Positions 7,393 to 14,911 are shown, counted from the stretch's first letter. The stretch: 19,924 nt of DNA from Oscillospiraceae bacterium (GCA_020024155.1 JAHHUE010000028.1:1-19924), one strand, 5' to 3'. Numbers and translations: made by a program. Notes: generated by a model not told the origin, from the letters alone.

Positions 7393-8484
7393 TTATATTT
7401 CATCAGGGTTTTGATAAATAATTGTTTTTGTATCAAAGGCAAAATCTGTATCGTGATTTTCAACAACTTCCATAATCATATACAAAACTTTTTCTTTAAG
7501 TAATTGATGTGAGGAAAATGATGTACCAAGAGCGTGATACTGTACAACAACATCAAGGCTTGAAGAGTTGAATTTATCAAACCAAACAATTATTGTATCC
7601 TGTACAATTTCAGGATATTGTTTTAATTTTTCTTTGATTTCATCACAAACTGCGTGCAAAGTATCTTTTTTTGTGGAATAAACAAGTCCAAAAGTAATTT
7701 TTGCTTTTCGTTTATCCATTTTTGTCCAGTTTGCAACATTGTCACTGCTTAGTTTTGAGTTTGGTACAGAAATAAGGGCATTGTCAAAAGTTCTTATACG
7801 GCAAGAACGAAAATTCATTTCTTCAACAATACCTTCCATTGAGCCAACAGAAATCCAGTCACCAATAGAGAAAGGCTTATCAAAAAGAATAACCATACCG
7901 GAGAAAAAGTTTGAAGCAGTATCTTGAGCTGCAAGAGCAACAGTTAAACCACCAAGACCCAGACCAGCAACAATGCCACTTATATCATAATTGAATTCTT
8001 TAAAAATAATTACAACAGCAAGGAAAATAACAAGAATTTTGCTTATTCTAATAAAAAATAAAATTATTGTCTTGTTTTTACTTTCCTGAAATCCTTTTGA
8101 AAAAACAGGAATATTACCAATAAAGTTATGAATACTATAAGTTATAATAGCTATGATGGATATTCTGTATAACTTTGCAACAAAAGGATATAAATTTATA
8201 CTAATTGATGGTGAAAATGGAAAATAAATAATAGCAAGATATACACCAGTTATTAGTAAAAATGTTTTGGCTGGTTTTTGTATACTTTCTGATAAAGCAT
8301 TTTCTAAATAATCGCTTTTAAACTTAAATATTTTTTGTATTAAAAACTTATTCTTTTTTGTAAAAATAACAGAAATAATTTTAAAACCAACAATAATGGC
8401 AATACTTATAGCTAATTTTAATAAAAGAGTTATAAGTTCTATATCTCCAAAAAACTTGAAATATAATTTGTCAAAAATAGTCAT
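7393..8484 (-). CDS. MscS-family mechanosensitive ion channel
   Basis: A 363-residue membrane protein. About five hydrophobic segments (roughly residues 17-40, 72-90, 107-125, 139-161 and 168-190) precede a soluble domain. The pore-helix signature GLGLGGLTVALAAQDT (174-189) and the following FDKPFSIGDWISVG beta-domain motif are diagnostic. After these come EGIVEEMNFRSCRIRTFDNALISVPNS and an alpha/beta C-terminal domain. MscS-type channels open under membrane tension and release solutes on osmotic downshock. With two membrane segments more than E. coli MscS, it belongs to a larger subtype. The start is the ATG at 8484, with GGAGG 8 nt upstream; an in-frame TTG at 8514 lies upstream of the predicted transcription start. 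The gene stands alone, divergent from ribU. Confidence 0.92.
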   Translation of the reverse strand: MTIFDKLYFKFFGDIELITLLLKLAISIAIIVGFKIISVIFTKKNKFLIQKIFKFKSDYLENALSESIQKPAKTFLLITGVYLAIIYFPFSPSISINLYPFVAKLYRISIIAIITYSIHNFIGNIPVFSKGFQESKNKTIILFFIRISKILVIFLAVVIIFKEFNYDISGIVAGLGLGGLTVALAAQDTASNFFSGMVILFDKPFSIGDWISVGSMEGIVEEMNFRSCRIRTFDNALISVPNSKLSSDNVANWTKMDKRKAKITFGLVYSTKKDTLHAVCDEIKEKLKQYPEIVQDTIIVWFDKFNSSSLDVVVQYHALGTSFSSHQLLKEKVLYMIMEVVENHDTDFAFDTKTIIYQNPDEI

Positions 8485-8505
8485 ATATTTTACCTCCGTT
8501 TTTAC

Positions 8506-8534
8506 ATTATACAAAATAGAATAAAATATATCAA
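8506..8534 (-). promoter_or_regulatory. Sigma-A promoter for the mscS-type gene
   Basis: On the minus strand there is TTGATA (8534-8529), a 17-bp spacer and TATAAT (8511-8506). The predicted start near 8499 gives a very short leader of about 15 nt that just includes the GGAGG site. This supports the ATG at 8484 as the start codon. Confidence 0.7.
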
Positions 8535-8566
8535 CTTAAAAAATTGTAAAAAATAACTAAAATATA

Positions 8567-8594
8567 TTGACAAAATAATTTTTAGTGATATATT
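8567..8594 (+). promoter_or_regulatory. Sigma-A promoter of the FMN riboswitch-ribU unit
   Basis: TTGACA (8567-8572), a 16-bp spacer and TATATT (8589-8594), with a TG one base before the -10 (extended -10). The predicted start is near 8601, right at the 5' edge of the FMN aptamer. Confidence 0.75.
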
Positions 8595-8602
8595 AAAGTT
8601 AG

Positions 8603-8716
8603 TCTGTTTCAGGGCGAGGTTAGATTCCTCACCGGTGGTATAGCCCACGACCGCTTTTATGCGCTGATTTGGTGAAATTCCAAAGCCGACGGTATAGTCC
8701 GGATGAAAGAAACATA
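8603..8716 (+). ncRNA. FMN riboswitch (RFN element)
   Basis: The conserved RFN blocks occur in order: AGGGCGAGGTTAG, ATTCCTCACCGGTGGTATAG, CCCACGACC, a variable hairpin at 8653-8664, GATTTGGTGAAATTCCAAAG, then CCGACGGTATAGTCCGGATG and GAAAGAAAC. The closing stem P1 pairs 8605-8610 with 8709-8714. It binds FMN and here precedes a riboflavin transporter gene, its common target. A terminator hairpin follows at 8734-8771. A 7-nt segment inside the aptamer (8609-8615) is exactly complementary to the terminator's 5' arm (8738-8744), giving a plausible antiterminator. FMN binding should therefore stop transcription before ribU. Confidence 0.95.
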
Positions 8717-8733
8717 GAATTTTTTTGGTACAT

Positions 8734-8771
8734 AATAGCCCTGATTGTATATGCAGTCAGAGCTATTTTTT
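8734..8771 (+). terminator. Riboswitch-controlled terminator before ribU
   Basis: An 11-bp stem with one internal mismatch (8734-8744 with 8757-8767), a 12-nt loop and a U run at 8766-8771. It lies between the FMN aptamer and the ribU ribosome site, which makes it the expression platform. Confidence 0.82.
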
Positions 8772-8834
8772 ACTTTTAAACTATGAACTCTAAAAACAGA
8801 CCCTATATTTTTATTATCTTGGAGGAGTTCTAAA

Positions 8835-9422
8835 ATGAAAAGAACAAAAGAAATCAAAAAGATGACATCAACCGCAATGCTTGCAGCAGTTGCAACAGTG
8901 CTAATGTTTTTTAGCTTTAATGTTCCACTTATGCCAAGCTTTATCAAAATGGATTTATCAGAGCTTCCGGCTTTGATTGCATCATTTGCGTTTGGACCAA
9001 TTTCTGGGATGACAGTTTGCCTTGTTAAAAACCTTATAAATGTATTTTTTACAACAACTGGTGGTGTTGGAGAAATTTCAAACTTTATACTTGGAACTAC
9101 ATTCGTTGTTCCGGCAGGTATTATTTATCAAAAAATTAAAACTAAAAAAGGTGCAATTATAGCTTCTTTTGTTGGTGCTGCATCAATGGCTATTTTAAGT
9201 ATTTTTAGCAACTATTATTTAGTGTATCCTGTTTATACAGCTTTTATGCCTATGGAAGCAATCATTGCTGCATATAAAGCTATAAACCCAAATGTAGAAA
9301 CTTTGTGGGATGCTCTTATTTGGTTTAATATGCCATTTACATTTATTAAAGGTATGATAAGTGTTGTTATCACAATGCTAATATATAAACCGATTGAACC
9401 TATTTTAAAAGGTAAAAGGTAA
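8835..9422 (+). CDS. ribU: Riboflavin ECF transporter S component RibU
   Basis: A 195-residue membrane protein with about six hydrophobic segments, the normal size for an ECF S component. Residues 65-80 carry the RibU-type motif KNLINVFFTTTGGVGE, followed by SNFILGTTFVVPAG. The N-terminal TSTAMLAAVATVL segment contains the small-residue helix that contacts EcfT. RibU captures riboflavin outside the cell and works with the shared EcfA/EcfA'/EcfT module, which is not in this window. The riboflavin assignment rests on both the motif and the FMN riboswitch upstream. GGAGGA lies 8-9 nt before the ATG. There is no terminator right after the gene, but the next unit (metK) has its own promoter and riboswitch. 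Confidence 0.93.
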   Translation: MKRTKEIKKMTSTAMLAAVATVLMFFSFNVPLMPSFIKMDLSELPALIASFAFGPISGMTVCLVKNLINVFFTTTGGVGEISNFILGTTFVVPAGIIYQKIKTKKGAIIASFVGAASMAILSIFSNYYLVYPVYTAFMPMEAIIAAYKAINPNVETLWDALIWFNMPFTFIKGMISVVITMLIYKPIEPILKGKR

Positions 9423-9446
9423 TTTTGTGAAATTTTACAATGGTGA

Positions 9447-9475
9447 TTGACAAAACGCAACATTTAAAATATAAT
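9447..9475 (+). promoter_or_regulatory. Consensus sigma-A promoter of the SAM riboswitch-metK unit
   Basis: TTGACA (9447-9452), a 17-bp spacer and TATAAT (9470-9475), a perfect consensus. The predicted start is near 9482, about 14 nt before the aptamer. It should be strong unless the riboswitch terminates transcription. Confidence 0.85.
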
Positions 9476-9495
9476 ATATAAGAAAATTGAATTTA

Positions 9496-9591
9496 ACTTA
9501 TTAAGAGTGACAGAGGGAATTGGCCCTGAGAAGTCCGGCAACCTGCATAATGCAAGGTGCTAAATCCAACGGTAAAAACCGAGAGATAAGT
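9496..9591 (+). ncRNA. SAM-I riboswitch (S-box)
   Basis: The S-box core is present in order: ACTTATTAAGAG at the 5' side of P1/P2, CAGAGGGAATTGGCCCTGAG, CCGGCAACCTG, GCAAGGTGCTAAATCC, a short P4 hairpin (GGTAAAAACC) and GAGAGATAAGT closing P1. P1 pairs 9496-9501 with 9586-9591. It senses S-adenosylmethionine and here precedes metK, the gene for the SAM-making enzyme, giving product feedback. A terminator hairpin follows six bases later. A short complementarity between 9540-9545 (AACCTG) and 9603-9608 (CAGGTT) is a possible antiterminator pairing, but it is only 6 bp. Confidence 0.95.
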
Positions 9592-9596
9592 ATTAT

Positions 9597-9625
9597 AGCT
9601 CACAGGTTTTGCCTGTGAGTTTTTT
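9597..9625 (+). terminator. SAM riboswitch terminator before metK
   Basis: An 8-bp perfect stem (9599-9606 with 9612-9619), extendable by G-U and A-U pairs, with a 5-nt loop and a run of six U residues. It directly follows the SAM aptamer and lies 50 bp before the metK start. Confidence 0.88.
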
Positions 9626-9675
9626 GTTTGAGTTAAGTTCTTTTTATATATTTATAAAAAAGGAGAATAATGATT

Positions 9676-10821
9676 ATGTCAAAAGTATTATTTACTTCAG
9701 AATCAGTAACAGAAGGTCATCCAGATAAAATAGCTGACCAAATTTCAGATGCAGTATTAGATGCGATTTTAGAAAATGACCCAGATGGTCGAGTTGCTTG
9801 TGAAACAAGCGTTACAACAGGTATGGTTTTCTGTATGGGCGAAATTACAACAAAATGCTATGTTGATATACAGAAAATTGCAAGAAAAGTTGTTGAAGAA
9901 ATTGGATATACAAGAGCAAAATATGGTTTTGACTGCAACACATGTGCTGTTATGACAGCAATTGACGAACAGTCACCAGATATTGCAATGGGCACAAATG
10001 ACACAGTTGGTGGTGCAGGTGACCAAGGTATGATGTTTGGTTTTGCTTGTGATGAAACCCCAGAACTTATGCCAATGCCAATTTCACTTGCTCATAAATT
10101 GGCAAAAAGACTTGCAGAAGTTAGAAAAACAAATGTTGTTGATTATCTTAGACCAGATGGAAAAACACAGGTTACAGTTGAATATGTTGATGGTGTTCCA
10201 ACAAGAGTTGACACAGTTGTTATTTCAACACAGCACGCACCAGAAACAACACTTGAACAAATTAGAAATGATATGATGGAATATGTAATTAAACCAATTA
10301 TTCCAGCAAATCTTCTTGATGAAGACACAAAATTCTATATTAACCCAACAGGTCGTTTTGTTGTTGGCGGCCCACAAGGGGACTCTGGACTTACAGGCAG
10401 AAAAATTATTGTTGATACATACGGTGGATATGCTCGCCACGGTGGTGGTGCATTCTCTGGTAAAGACCCAACAAAAGTTGACAGAAGTGCTGCTTATGCT
10501 GCAAGATATGTTGCAAAAAATATTGTTGCAGCTGGTCTTGCAAAAAAATGCGAAGTTCAAATTGCTTACGCAATAGGTGTTGCACAACCAGTTTCTGTAT
10601 TGGTTGATACATTTGGCACAAATACTGTTGCAGAAGAAAAAATTGAACAGGCAGTTAAGAAAGTATTTGACCTTAGTCCAAAAGGCATTATTGATACTTT
10701 GGACCTTAGAAAACCAATTTATCGTCAGCTTGCAGCTTATGGTCATATTGGTCGTGAAGACCTCGGTGTCAACTGGGAAAAAACAGATAAAGTTGATGCT
10801 TTGCTTGATGAAGTTAAATAA
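9676..10821 (+). CDS. metK: S-adenosylmethionine synthetase MetK
   Basis: A 381-residue methionine adenosyltransferase of normal length. It makes S-adenosylmethionine, pyrophosphate and phosphate from methionine and ATP in the cytosol. Signatures are GHPDKIADQISDAVLDA (residues 14-30), the hexapeptide GAGDQG in VGGAGDQGMMFGFA, and the P-loop-like GGGAFSGKDPTKVDRS. An in-frame ATG at 9670 is only 4 nt after AGGAG, while the ATG at 9676 has 10-nt spacing and gives the usual MSKVLFTSESVTEGHPDK start, so I prefer 9676. Control is by the SAM-I riboswitch upstream. The single-gene unit ends at the terminator at 10841. Confidence 0.97.
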   Translation: MSKVLFTSESVTEGHPDKIADQISDAVLDAILENDPDGRVACETSVTTGMVFCMGEITTKCYVDIQKIARKVVEEIGYTRAKYGFDCNTCAVMTAIDEQSPDIAMGTNDTVGGAGDQGMMFGFACDETPELMPMPISLAHKLAKRLAEVRKTNVVDYLRPDGKTQVTVEYVDGVPTRVDTVVISTQHAPETTLEQIRNDMMEYVIKPIIPANLLDEDTKFYINPTGRFVVGGPQGDSGLTGRKIIVDTYGGYARHGGGAFSGKDPTKVDRSAAYAARYVAKNIVAAGLAKKCEVQIAYAIGVAQPVSVLVDTFGTNTVAEEKIEQAVKKVFDLSPKGIIDTLDLRKPIYRQLAAYGHIGREDLGVNWEKTDKVDALLDEVK

Positions 10822-10840
10822 AATTAAATATTATATAATA

Positions 10841-10876
10841 AAAAGTCAGCGTGATGTAATTATCACACTGACTTTT
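10841..10876. terminator. Bidirectional intrinsic terminator between metK and the XRE gene
   Basis: A 15-bp stem with one C-A mismatch (10841-10855 with 10862-10876) and a 6-nt loop. Outer A-U pairs and flanking U residues on both strands suit termination of metK (plus) and the XRE regulator (minus). Confidence 0.85.
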
Positions 10877-10896
10877 ATTTTTGAAAAATAAGCTAA

Positions 10897-11625
10897 TTAA
10901 CTATTATTATCAACTATAAACATATTCATTTTTTGCCAACGACGCAGTTCTTTTGGTGTTATATACAGATGTTGCTTTAATTCTTCATAATTTTCATTAG
11001 GGGTCAAGGTTACAAGACATTTAAAAGCACAAGGCATAAGGTCTGCACTTGAAATACCACATAATAATCCTTCTGTAAAATCTCTTAGTTCAAGTGGATT
11101 AAAAATATATAATAAATCTTGCTCAAGCTTGTTATACTGATTTACAAAAGAAAATCTAATAAGCATATCACTGTAAAGGACATTTCCGTTGTAGTAAACT
11201 TCGCTGCTGCGTCCTGTTGATGTTGTGGAACGAATAGACATAGATGCATCACAACATCCATCCTCGTTTATAATGCTTTTATGTATGTCAATAATGGCTT
11301 CTTTAAGGCGATTATATCGTCCATCATAAAAATAGAAGTACAACTTATCAGCTTGAAAAAACGGGCTTTTTCCAGTGTAGTCAATGGCTTTTATTATTGG
11401 GTCTTCATCTTGTTTATGATAATCTGTAATTTGAGTTAAATTAACATCTAAAGCTTCACTGATTTCATACAATGTTTCTATATCAATTGTAATTTCACCA
11501 GTTTCGTACTTGCTTACAGTTGCACGGCTTTTATGTATAGTGTCAGCAAGTTGTTGTAAAGTCATCTTTTTCATTTTTCTATAATTTCGTATTTTTTTAC
11601 CAATATAGATATTTATATTTTCCAA
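10897..11625 (-). CDS. XRE-family transcriptional regulator with a C-terminal domain of unknown function
   Basis: A 242-residue protein. The N-terminal helix-turn-helix (about residues 9-63) includes LQQLADTIHKSRATVSKYE, the core of the Cro/C1-type fold, and IETLYEISEALDV. A C-terminal domain of about 170 residues follows that I do not recognise. It may be a ligand or oligomerisation domain; it contains two adjacent cysteines (GCCDAS) and further single cysteines. The start is TTG at 11623-11625 with GGAGA 6 nt upstream. The gene is divergent from an NSS transporter. Between them a 10-bp sequence occurs as an inverted pair plus a degenerate third copy, which suggests autoregulation and control of the transporter. 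No neighbour hints at phage origin. Confidence 0.85.
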   Translation of the reverse strand: MENINIYIGKKIRNYRKMKKMTLQQLADTIHKSRATVSKYETGEITIDIETLYEISEALDVNLTQITDYHKQDEDPIIKAIDYTGKSPFFQADKLYFYFYDGRYNRLKEAIIDIHKSIINEDGCCDASMSIRSTTSTGRSSEVYYNGNVLYSDMLIRFSFVNQYNKLEQDLLYIFNPLELRDFTEGLLCGISSADLMPCAFKCLVTLTPNENYEELKQHLYITPKELRRWQKMNMFIVDNNS

Positions 11626-11642
11626 TTTAATTCTCCGTAAAA

Positions 11643-11755
11643 AGTTTCGTTAAAATATACATTTTTATATTTTCTAAATAACTTTGTATTTTTAAATTTA
11701 AGATTTTAAATATATTCTATCATAACGAAACTAAATGTGTCAAAAGTTTCTTTTA
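11643..11755. promoter_or_regulatory. Operator-like repeats between the XRE gene and the NSS transporter gene
   Basis: AGTTTCGTTA at 11643-11652 recurs as its exact reverse complement at 11723-11732. A degenerate copy, AGTTTCTTTT (8 of 10 identical), lies at 11745-11754. The last two form an imperfect dyad with 12 bp between the arms, about 20 bp upstream of the transporter -35. The first copy overlaps the leader of the XRE gene. These are good candidates for XRE operators, by inference from position and repetition. Confidence 0.55.
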
Positions 11756-11772
11756 AAGAAATTTTTGATTTT

Positions 11773-11801
11773 TTGTAATTATTGATATTAGCGTATATAA
11801 T
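11773..11801 (+). promoter_or_regulatory. Sigma-A promoter for the NSS transporter gene
   Basis: TTGTAA (11773-11778), a 17-bp spacer and TATAAT (11796-11801). The predicted start near 11808 lies upstream of the GGGGGA ribosome site and shows that coding begins at 11839, not at the earlier in-frame start at 11782. Confidence 0.7.
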
Positions 11802-11838
11802 GTACAAGTCGTTTAAAACGAAAAAGGGGGAAAGTAAA

Positions 11839-13245
11839 ATGGAAACTAAAAGAGAAAGTAACTTTACAAGTTCTATAGGTTTTGTTTTATCAGCTGCCGG
11901 AAGTGCAGTTGGAGTGGGTAATATATGGAGATTTCCATATTTGGCAGCAAGGGATGGTGGAGGTTTATTTTTAATTGTATACCTTGTACTTGTTTTGACT
12001 TTTGGATTTACACTTCTTGCAACAGACATTGCTTTGGGCAGAAGAACCGGCAAAAATGCCTTGCAAGCATTTGAATCTATAAATAAAAAGTGGTCATTTT
12101 TAGGTAAATTAACATTTTTAGTTCCGGTTATAATAATTACATATTATACAGTAATAGGTGGATGGGTTTTAAAATATGCCTCTATATACATAACAGGTCA
12201 AGGGCACAAGGCCTCACAAGATGGATATTTCACATCTTTTATAACAAGCAATGTAGCACCAATAGTGTTTATGCTTTTGTTTTTAGCTATTACAGCATTT
12301 GTTGTATACACAGGAGTTGAAAAGGGAATAGAGAAGCTTTCAAGCTTTGTTATGCCAATACTGCTTATAATAATAATTGGCATTGCAATTTATAGTTTGA
12401 CATTGAAATATACTGACTCAAATGGAGTTACAAGAACAGGTGTTCAAGGTTTAGCAATATATATGATACCTGATTTTACAGGATTAACATTTTCTAAGTT
12501 TTTAAATATACTCCTTGATGCTATGAGTCAATTGTTTTTCTCTCTTAGTGTATCAATGGGCATAATGATTACATATGGTTCTTATGTTAAAAAAGATGTA
12601 AACCTTAATAAATCAATTTCTCAGATAGAATTTTTTGATACTGGTGTTGCTTTTCTTTCTGGTATGATGATTATTCCTGCTGTATATGTATTTATGGGAA
12701 AAGACGGTATGACATCAGGACCAAGTCTTATGTTTGTTTCATTACCAAAAGTATTTGCTTCAATGGGAAAAGCAGGTACAGTTATAGGTCTTGTATTTTT
12801 TGTAATGATTGTATTTGCCGCACTTACATCAAGTGTATCAATAATGGAAACATTGGTTGCAAACTGTATGAATATATTTAAAACAAGCCGTAAAAAAACA
12901 AGTGCTATTATAAGTGCATTTTCAGCAATAAGTGCTATTGTAATATGTCTTGGATATAATATTTTCTACTTTGAACTTAACTTACCAAATGGGCAGGTGG
13001 GACAATTGCTTGATATTATGGACTATATAAGCAATAACTTACTTATGCCAGCTATATCATTGCTTACATGTATATTTATTGGTTGGGTTATAAAACCACA
13101 TTGGATTGCTGATGAAATTGAAACAGGAGGCGTAATATTTAAAAGAAAACCTTTATATGTTTTTATGGTTAAATATATTGCACCAGTAATTATGATAGTT
13201 TTATTTATGAAATCAACAGGAATACTTAATATGTTTATCTCTTAA
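11839..13245 (+). CDS. Sodium-dependent transporter of the NSS/SNF family
   Basis: A 468-residue membrane protein with about 11-12 hydrophobic segments. The TM1 signature GSAVGVGNIWRFPYLAA (residues 21-37), which carries sodium- and substrate-binding main-chain positions in LeuT, is fully kept. The TM6-TM7 region LSVSMGIMITYGSYVKKD and the FFDTGVAFLSG motif are typical of bacterial members. These carriers use the sodium gradient to import amino acids or related amines; the exact substrate is not readable here. The ATG at 11839 has AAGGGGGA 8 nt upstream and lies after the predicted promoter. It is divergent from the XRE gene and likely controlled by it. There is no clear terminator after it. 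Confidence 0.92.
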   Translation: METKRESNFTSSIGFVLSAAGSAVGVGNIWRFPYLAARDGGGLFLIVYLVLVLTFGFTLLATDIALGRRTGKNALQAFESINKKWSFLGKLTFLVPVIIITYYTVIGGWVLKYASIYITGQGHKASQDGYFTSFITSNVAPIVFMLLFLAITAFVVYTGVEKGIEKLSSFVMPILLIIIIGIAIYSLTLKYTDSNGVTRTGVQGLAIYMIPDFTGLTFSKFLNILLDAMSQLFFSLSVSMGIMITYGSYVKKDVNLNKSISQIEFFDTGVAFLSGMMIIPAVYVFMGKDGMTSGPSLMFVSLPKVFASMGKAGTVIGLVFFVMIVFAALTSSVSIMETLVANCMNIFKTSRKKTSAIISAFSAISAIVICLGYNIFYFELNLPNGQVGQLLDIMDYISNNLLMPAISLLTCIFIGWVIKPHWIADEIETGGVIFKRKPLYVFMVKYIAPVIMIVLFMKSTGILNMFIS

Positions 13246-13251
13246 AATATG

Positions 13252-13279
13252 TTGTAAAAAAAGCATAATATGGTATAAT
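13252..13279 (+). promoter_or_regulatory. Extended -10 promoter upstream of the nucleotidyltransferase gene
   Basis: TTGTAA (13252-13257), a 16-bp spacer and TATAAT (13274-13279), preceded by TG with one base between (extended -10). The predicted start near 13286 leaves a leader of about 93 nt in which I recognise no riboswitch. Confidence 0.68.
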
Positions 13280-13378
13280 TGATACAATATAGAAATTATT
13301 TAATAGTTAAGGTTTTTGCTTTTATTAAAATAATATTTTATGTAATTTCAATAAAATACAAAATCTAAGGAGATAGTT

Positions 13379-14293
13379 ATGAAGACAACATTATTGATTA
13401 TGGCAGCGGGTATCGGTTCTCGCTTTGGAGGAGGAATAAAACAGCTTGCACCTGTTGGCCCAAATGGCGAGATAATTATGGATTATTCAATACATGATGC
13501 AATAAAAGCTGGCTTTAATAAAATAGTTTTTATTATACGTAAAGACATAGAAGAAGATTTTAAAGAAGTAATTGGCGATAGAATAGAAGGTATCTGCTCA
13601 AAATCAAATGTTGAAGTTGAATATGTATTTCAAAGCTTGGATAATGTACCTAATGGTGTTTCAGTTCCAGAAGGAAGAACAAAACCATGGGGAACAGGAC
13701 AAGCAGTTCTTGCTGCAAAAAATGTTGTAAAAGAACCTTTTGCTGTTATAAATGCAGATGACTATTATGGAAAAGAAGCTTTTGTTAAAATACATGAGTT
13801 CTTAGTATCAGAAATCAAACCAACATCATTCTGTATGGCAGGATTTTTGCTGAAAAATACTCTTAGTGATAATGGTGGTGTTACAAGAGGTGTTTGCAAA
13901 GTTAATGAAAATGGATACCTTACAGATGTAGAAGAAACTCATGATATTGTAAAAATAGAAAATGGTGCAGAATCTAATGGTAGGCAAATTGATATAAACA
14001 GTTTGGTTTCTATGAATATGTGGGGGCTTTCTACTGAATTTATGGACACTTTGGATAAAGGTTTTGTGGAGTTCTTTAAAACAATTTCTGAAAATCCATT
14101 AAAATCTGAATATCTTCTCCCAATATATATAGGCCAGCTTTTAAGAGAAGATAAGGTTTCTGTAAAAGTTTTAGAAACTAAAGATAAATGGTTTGGCGTT
14201 ACATATAAAGAAGATAAGAATTTTGTAGTGGAAAGCTTTAAAAATCTTATTGACAATGGTGTTTATAATTCTGACTTGTTTTCAGATTTATAA
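13379..14293 (+). CDS. Sugar-phosphate nucleotidyltransferase-like protein
   Basis: A 304-residue protein with the nucleotidyltransferase fold. The N-terminal LIMAAGIGSRFGGGIKQLAP (residues 6-25) carries the nucleotide-binding glycine/arginine loop and Lys21. KPWGTGQAVLAAK (102-114) matches the usual GT-rich substrate loop, and VINADDYYG (123-131) holds the metal-binding aspartates. Such enzymes activate sugar 1-phosphates with an NTP to form nucleotide-sugars and pyrophosphate. It resembles clostridial stand-alone nucleotidyltransferases and is not clearly GalU, RfbA or GlgC, and I assign no substrate. AAGGAG lies 6-7 nt before the ATG. The ferritin gene follows 67 bp later with no terminator between, so the two may share a transcript. 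Confidence 0.85.
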   Translation: MKTTLLIMAAGIGSRFGGGIKQLAPVGPNGEIIMDYSIHDAIKAGFNKIVFIIRKDIEEDFKEVIGDRIEGICSKSNVEVEYVFQSLDNVPNGVSVPEGRTKPWGTGQAVLAAKNVVKEPFAVINADDYYGKEAFVKIHEFLVSEIKPTSFCMAGFLLKNTLSDNGGVTRGVCKVNENGYLTDVEETHDIVKIENGAESNGRQIDINSLVSMNMWGLSTEFMDTLDKGFVEFFKTISENPLKSEYLLPIYIGQLLREDKVSVKVLETKDKWFGVTYKEDKNFVVESFKNLIDNGVYNSDLFSDL

Positions 14294-14360
14294 TATATAA
14301 GCTTTAGCTTTTAAGTTTTATGCTATGGTTAAATATTTTAATATTAAAAAGGGGAATATT

Positions 14361-14873
14361 ATGTTAGATAGTAAAGTTGTTGAATTATTAAATAGTCAAG
14401 TTAATAAAGAGTTTTATTCTGCATATCTTTACCTTGATTTTTCAAATTATTATTATGATTTGGGTCTTGAAGGTTTTGGTAATTGGTACAGAATTCAGGC
14501 TCAAGAAGAAAGAGACCATGCAATGTTATTTATGCAATATCTCTTGAATAACGGAGAAAAAGTTAATCTTGAAGCAATTGAAAAACCATCAGTTGAACTC
14601 ACAAGTGCAAAAGCAGTATTGGCAAAAGGTTTGATACATGAACAGTATGTTACAAGTCTTATTCATGCAATTTATGATGCAGCATACTCTGTAAAAGATT
14701 TCCGTACAATGCAATTCCTTGACTGGTTTGTAAAGGAACAAGGTGAAGAAGAATCAACAGCAGATGGACTTGTAAGAAAATTTGAATTATTTGGAGATGA
14801 CCCAAAAAGCCTTTATATGCTTGATAGCGAGTTAGGTGCCAGAGTATATACAGCTCCAAGTCTTGTAATTTAA
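14361..14873 (+). CDS. ftnA: Ferritin (non-haem, FtnA-like)
   Basis: A 170-residue ferritin that oxidises Fe(II) and stores it as a mineral in a 24-subunit shell. The ferroxidase residues fall at the same numbers as in E. coli FtnA: Glu17, Tyr24, Glu50, His53, Glu94, Gln127 and Glu130. All are present, so it should be active and is not a bacterioferritin, since the haem methionine arrangement is not apparent. I chose the ATG at 14361 because AAGGGG lies about 6 nt upstream; an in-frame ATG at 14325 has no ribosome site and would add 12 atypical residues. No Fur or PerR box was recognised. A strong terminator follows. Confidence 0.95.
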   Translation: MLDSKVVELLNSQVNKEFYSAYLYLDFSNYYYDLGLEGFGNWYRIQAQEERDHAMLFMQYLLNNGEKVNLEAIEKPSVELTSAKAVLAKGLIHEQYVTSLIHAIYDAAYSVKDFRTMQFLDWFVKEQGEEESTADGLVRKFELFGDDPKSLYMLDSELGARVYTAPSLVI

Positions 14874-14880
14874 TAACCAA

Positions 14881-14911
14881 AATGCGTATATATTTTATAT
14901 ACGCATTTTTT
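14881..14911 (+). terminator. Intrinsic terminator after the ferritin gene
   Basis: A 12-bp perfect stem (14881-14892 with 14896-14907) with a 3-nt loop and a run of six U residues, starting 8 bp after the ferritin stop codon. Confidence 0.88.

Noticed and set aside
9670..9675. ATG six bases upstream of the chosen metK start
   Set aside because: It is only 4 nt from the ribosome site, and the family normally begins at the second methionine.
10225..10746. Minus-strand 173-codon frame within metK
   Set aside because: Antisense shadow of metK, with unusually many cysteine and asparagine residues and no start signals.
11782..11838. Earlier start for the NSS transporter
   Set aside because: It lies over the predicted -10 region and has no ribosome site, while the ATG at 11839 has AAGGGGGA.
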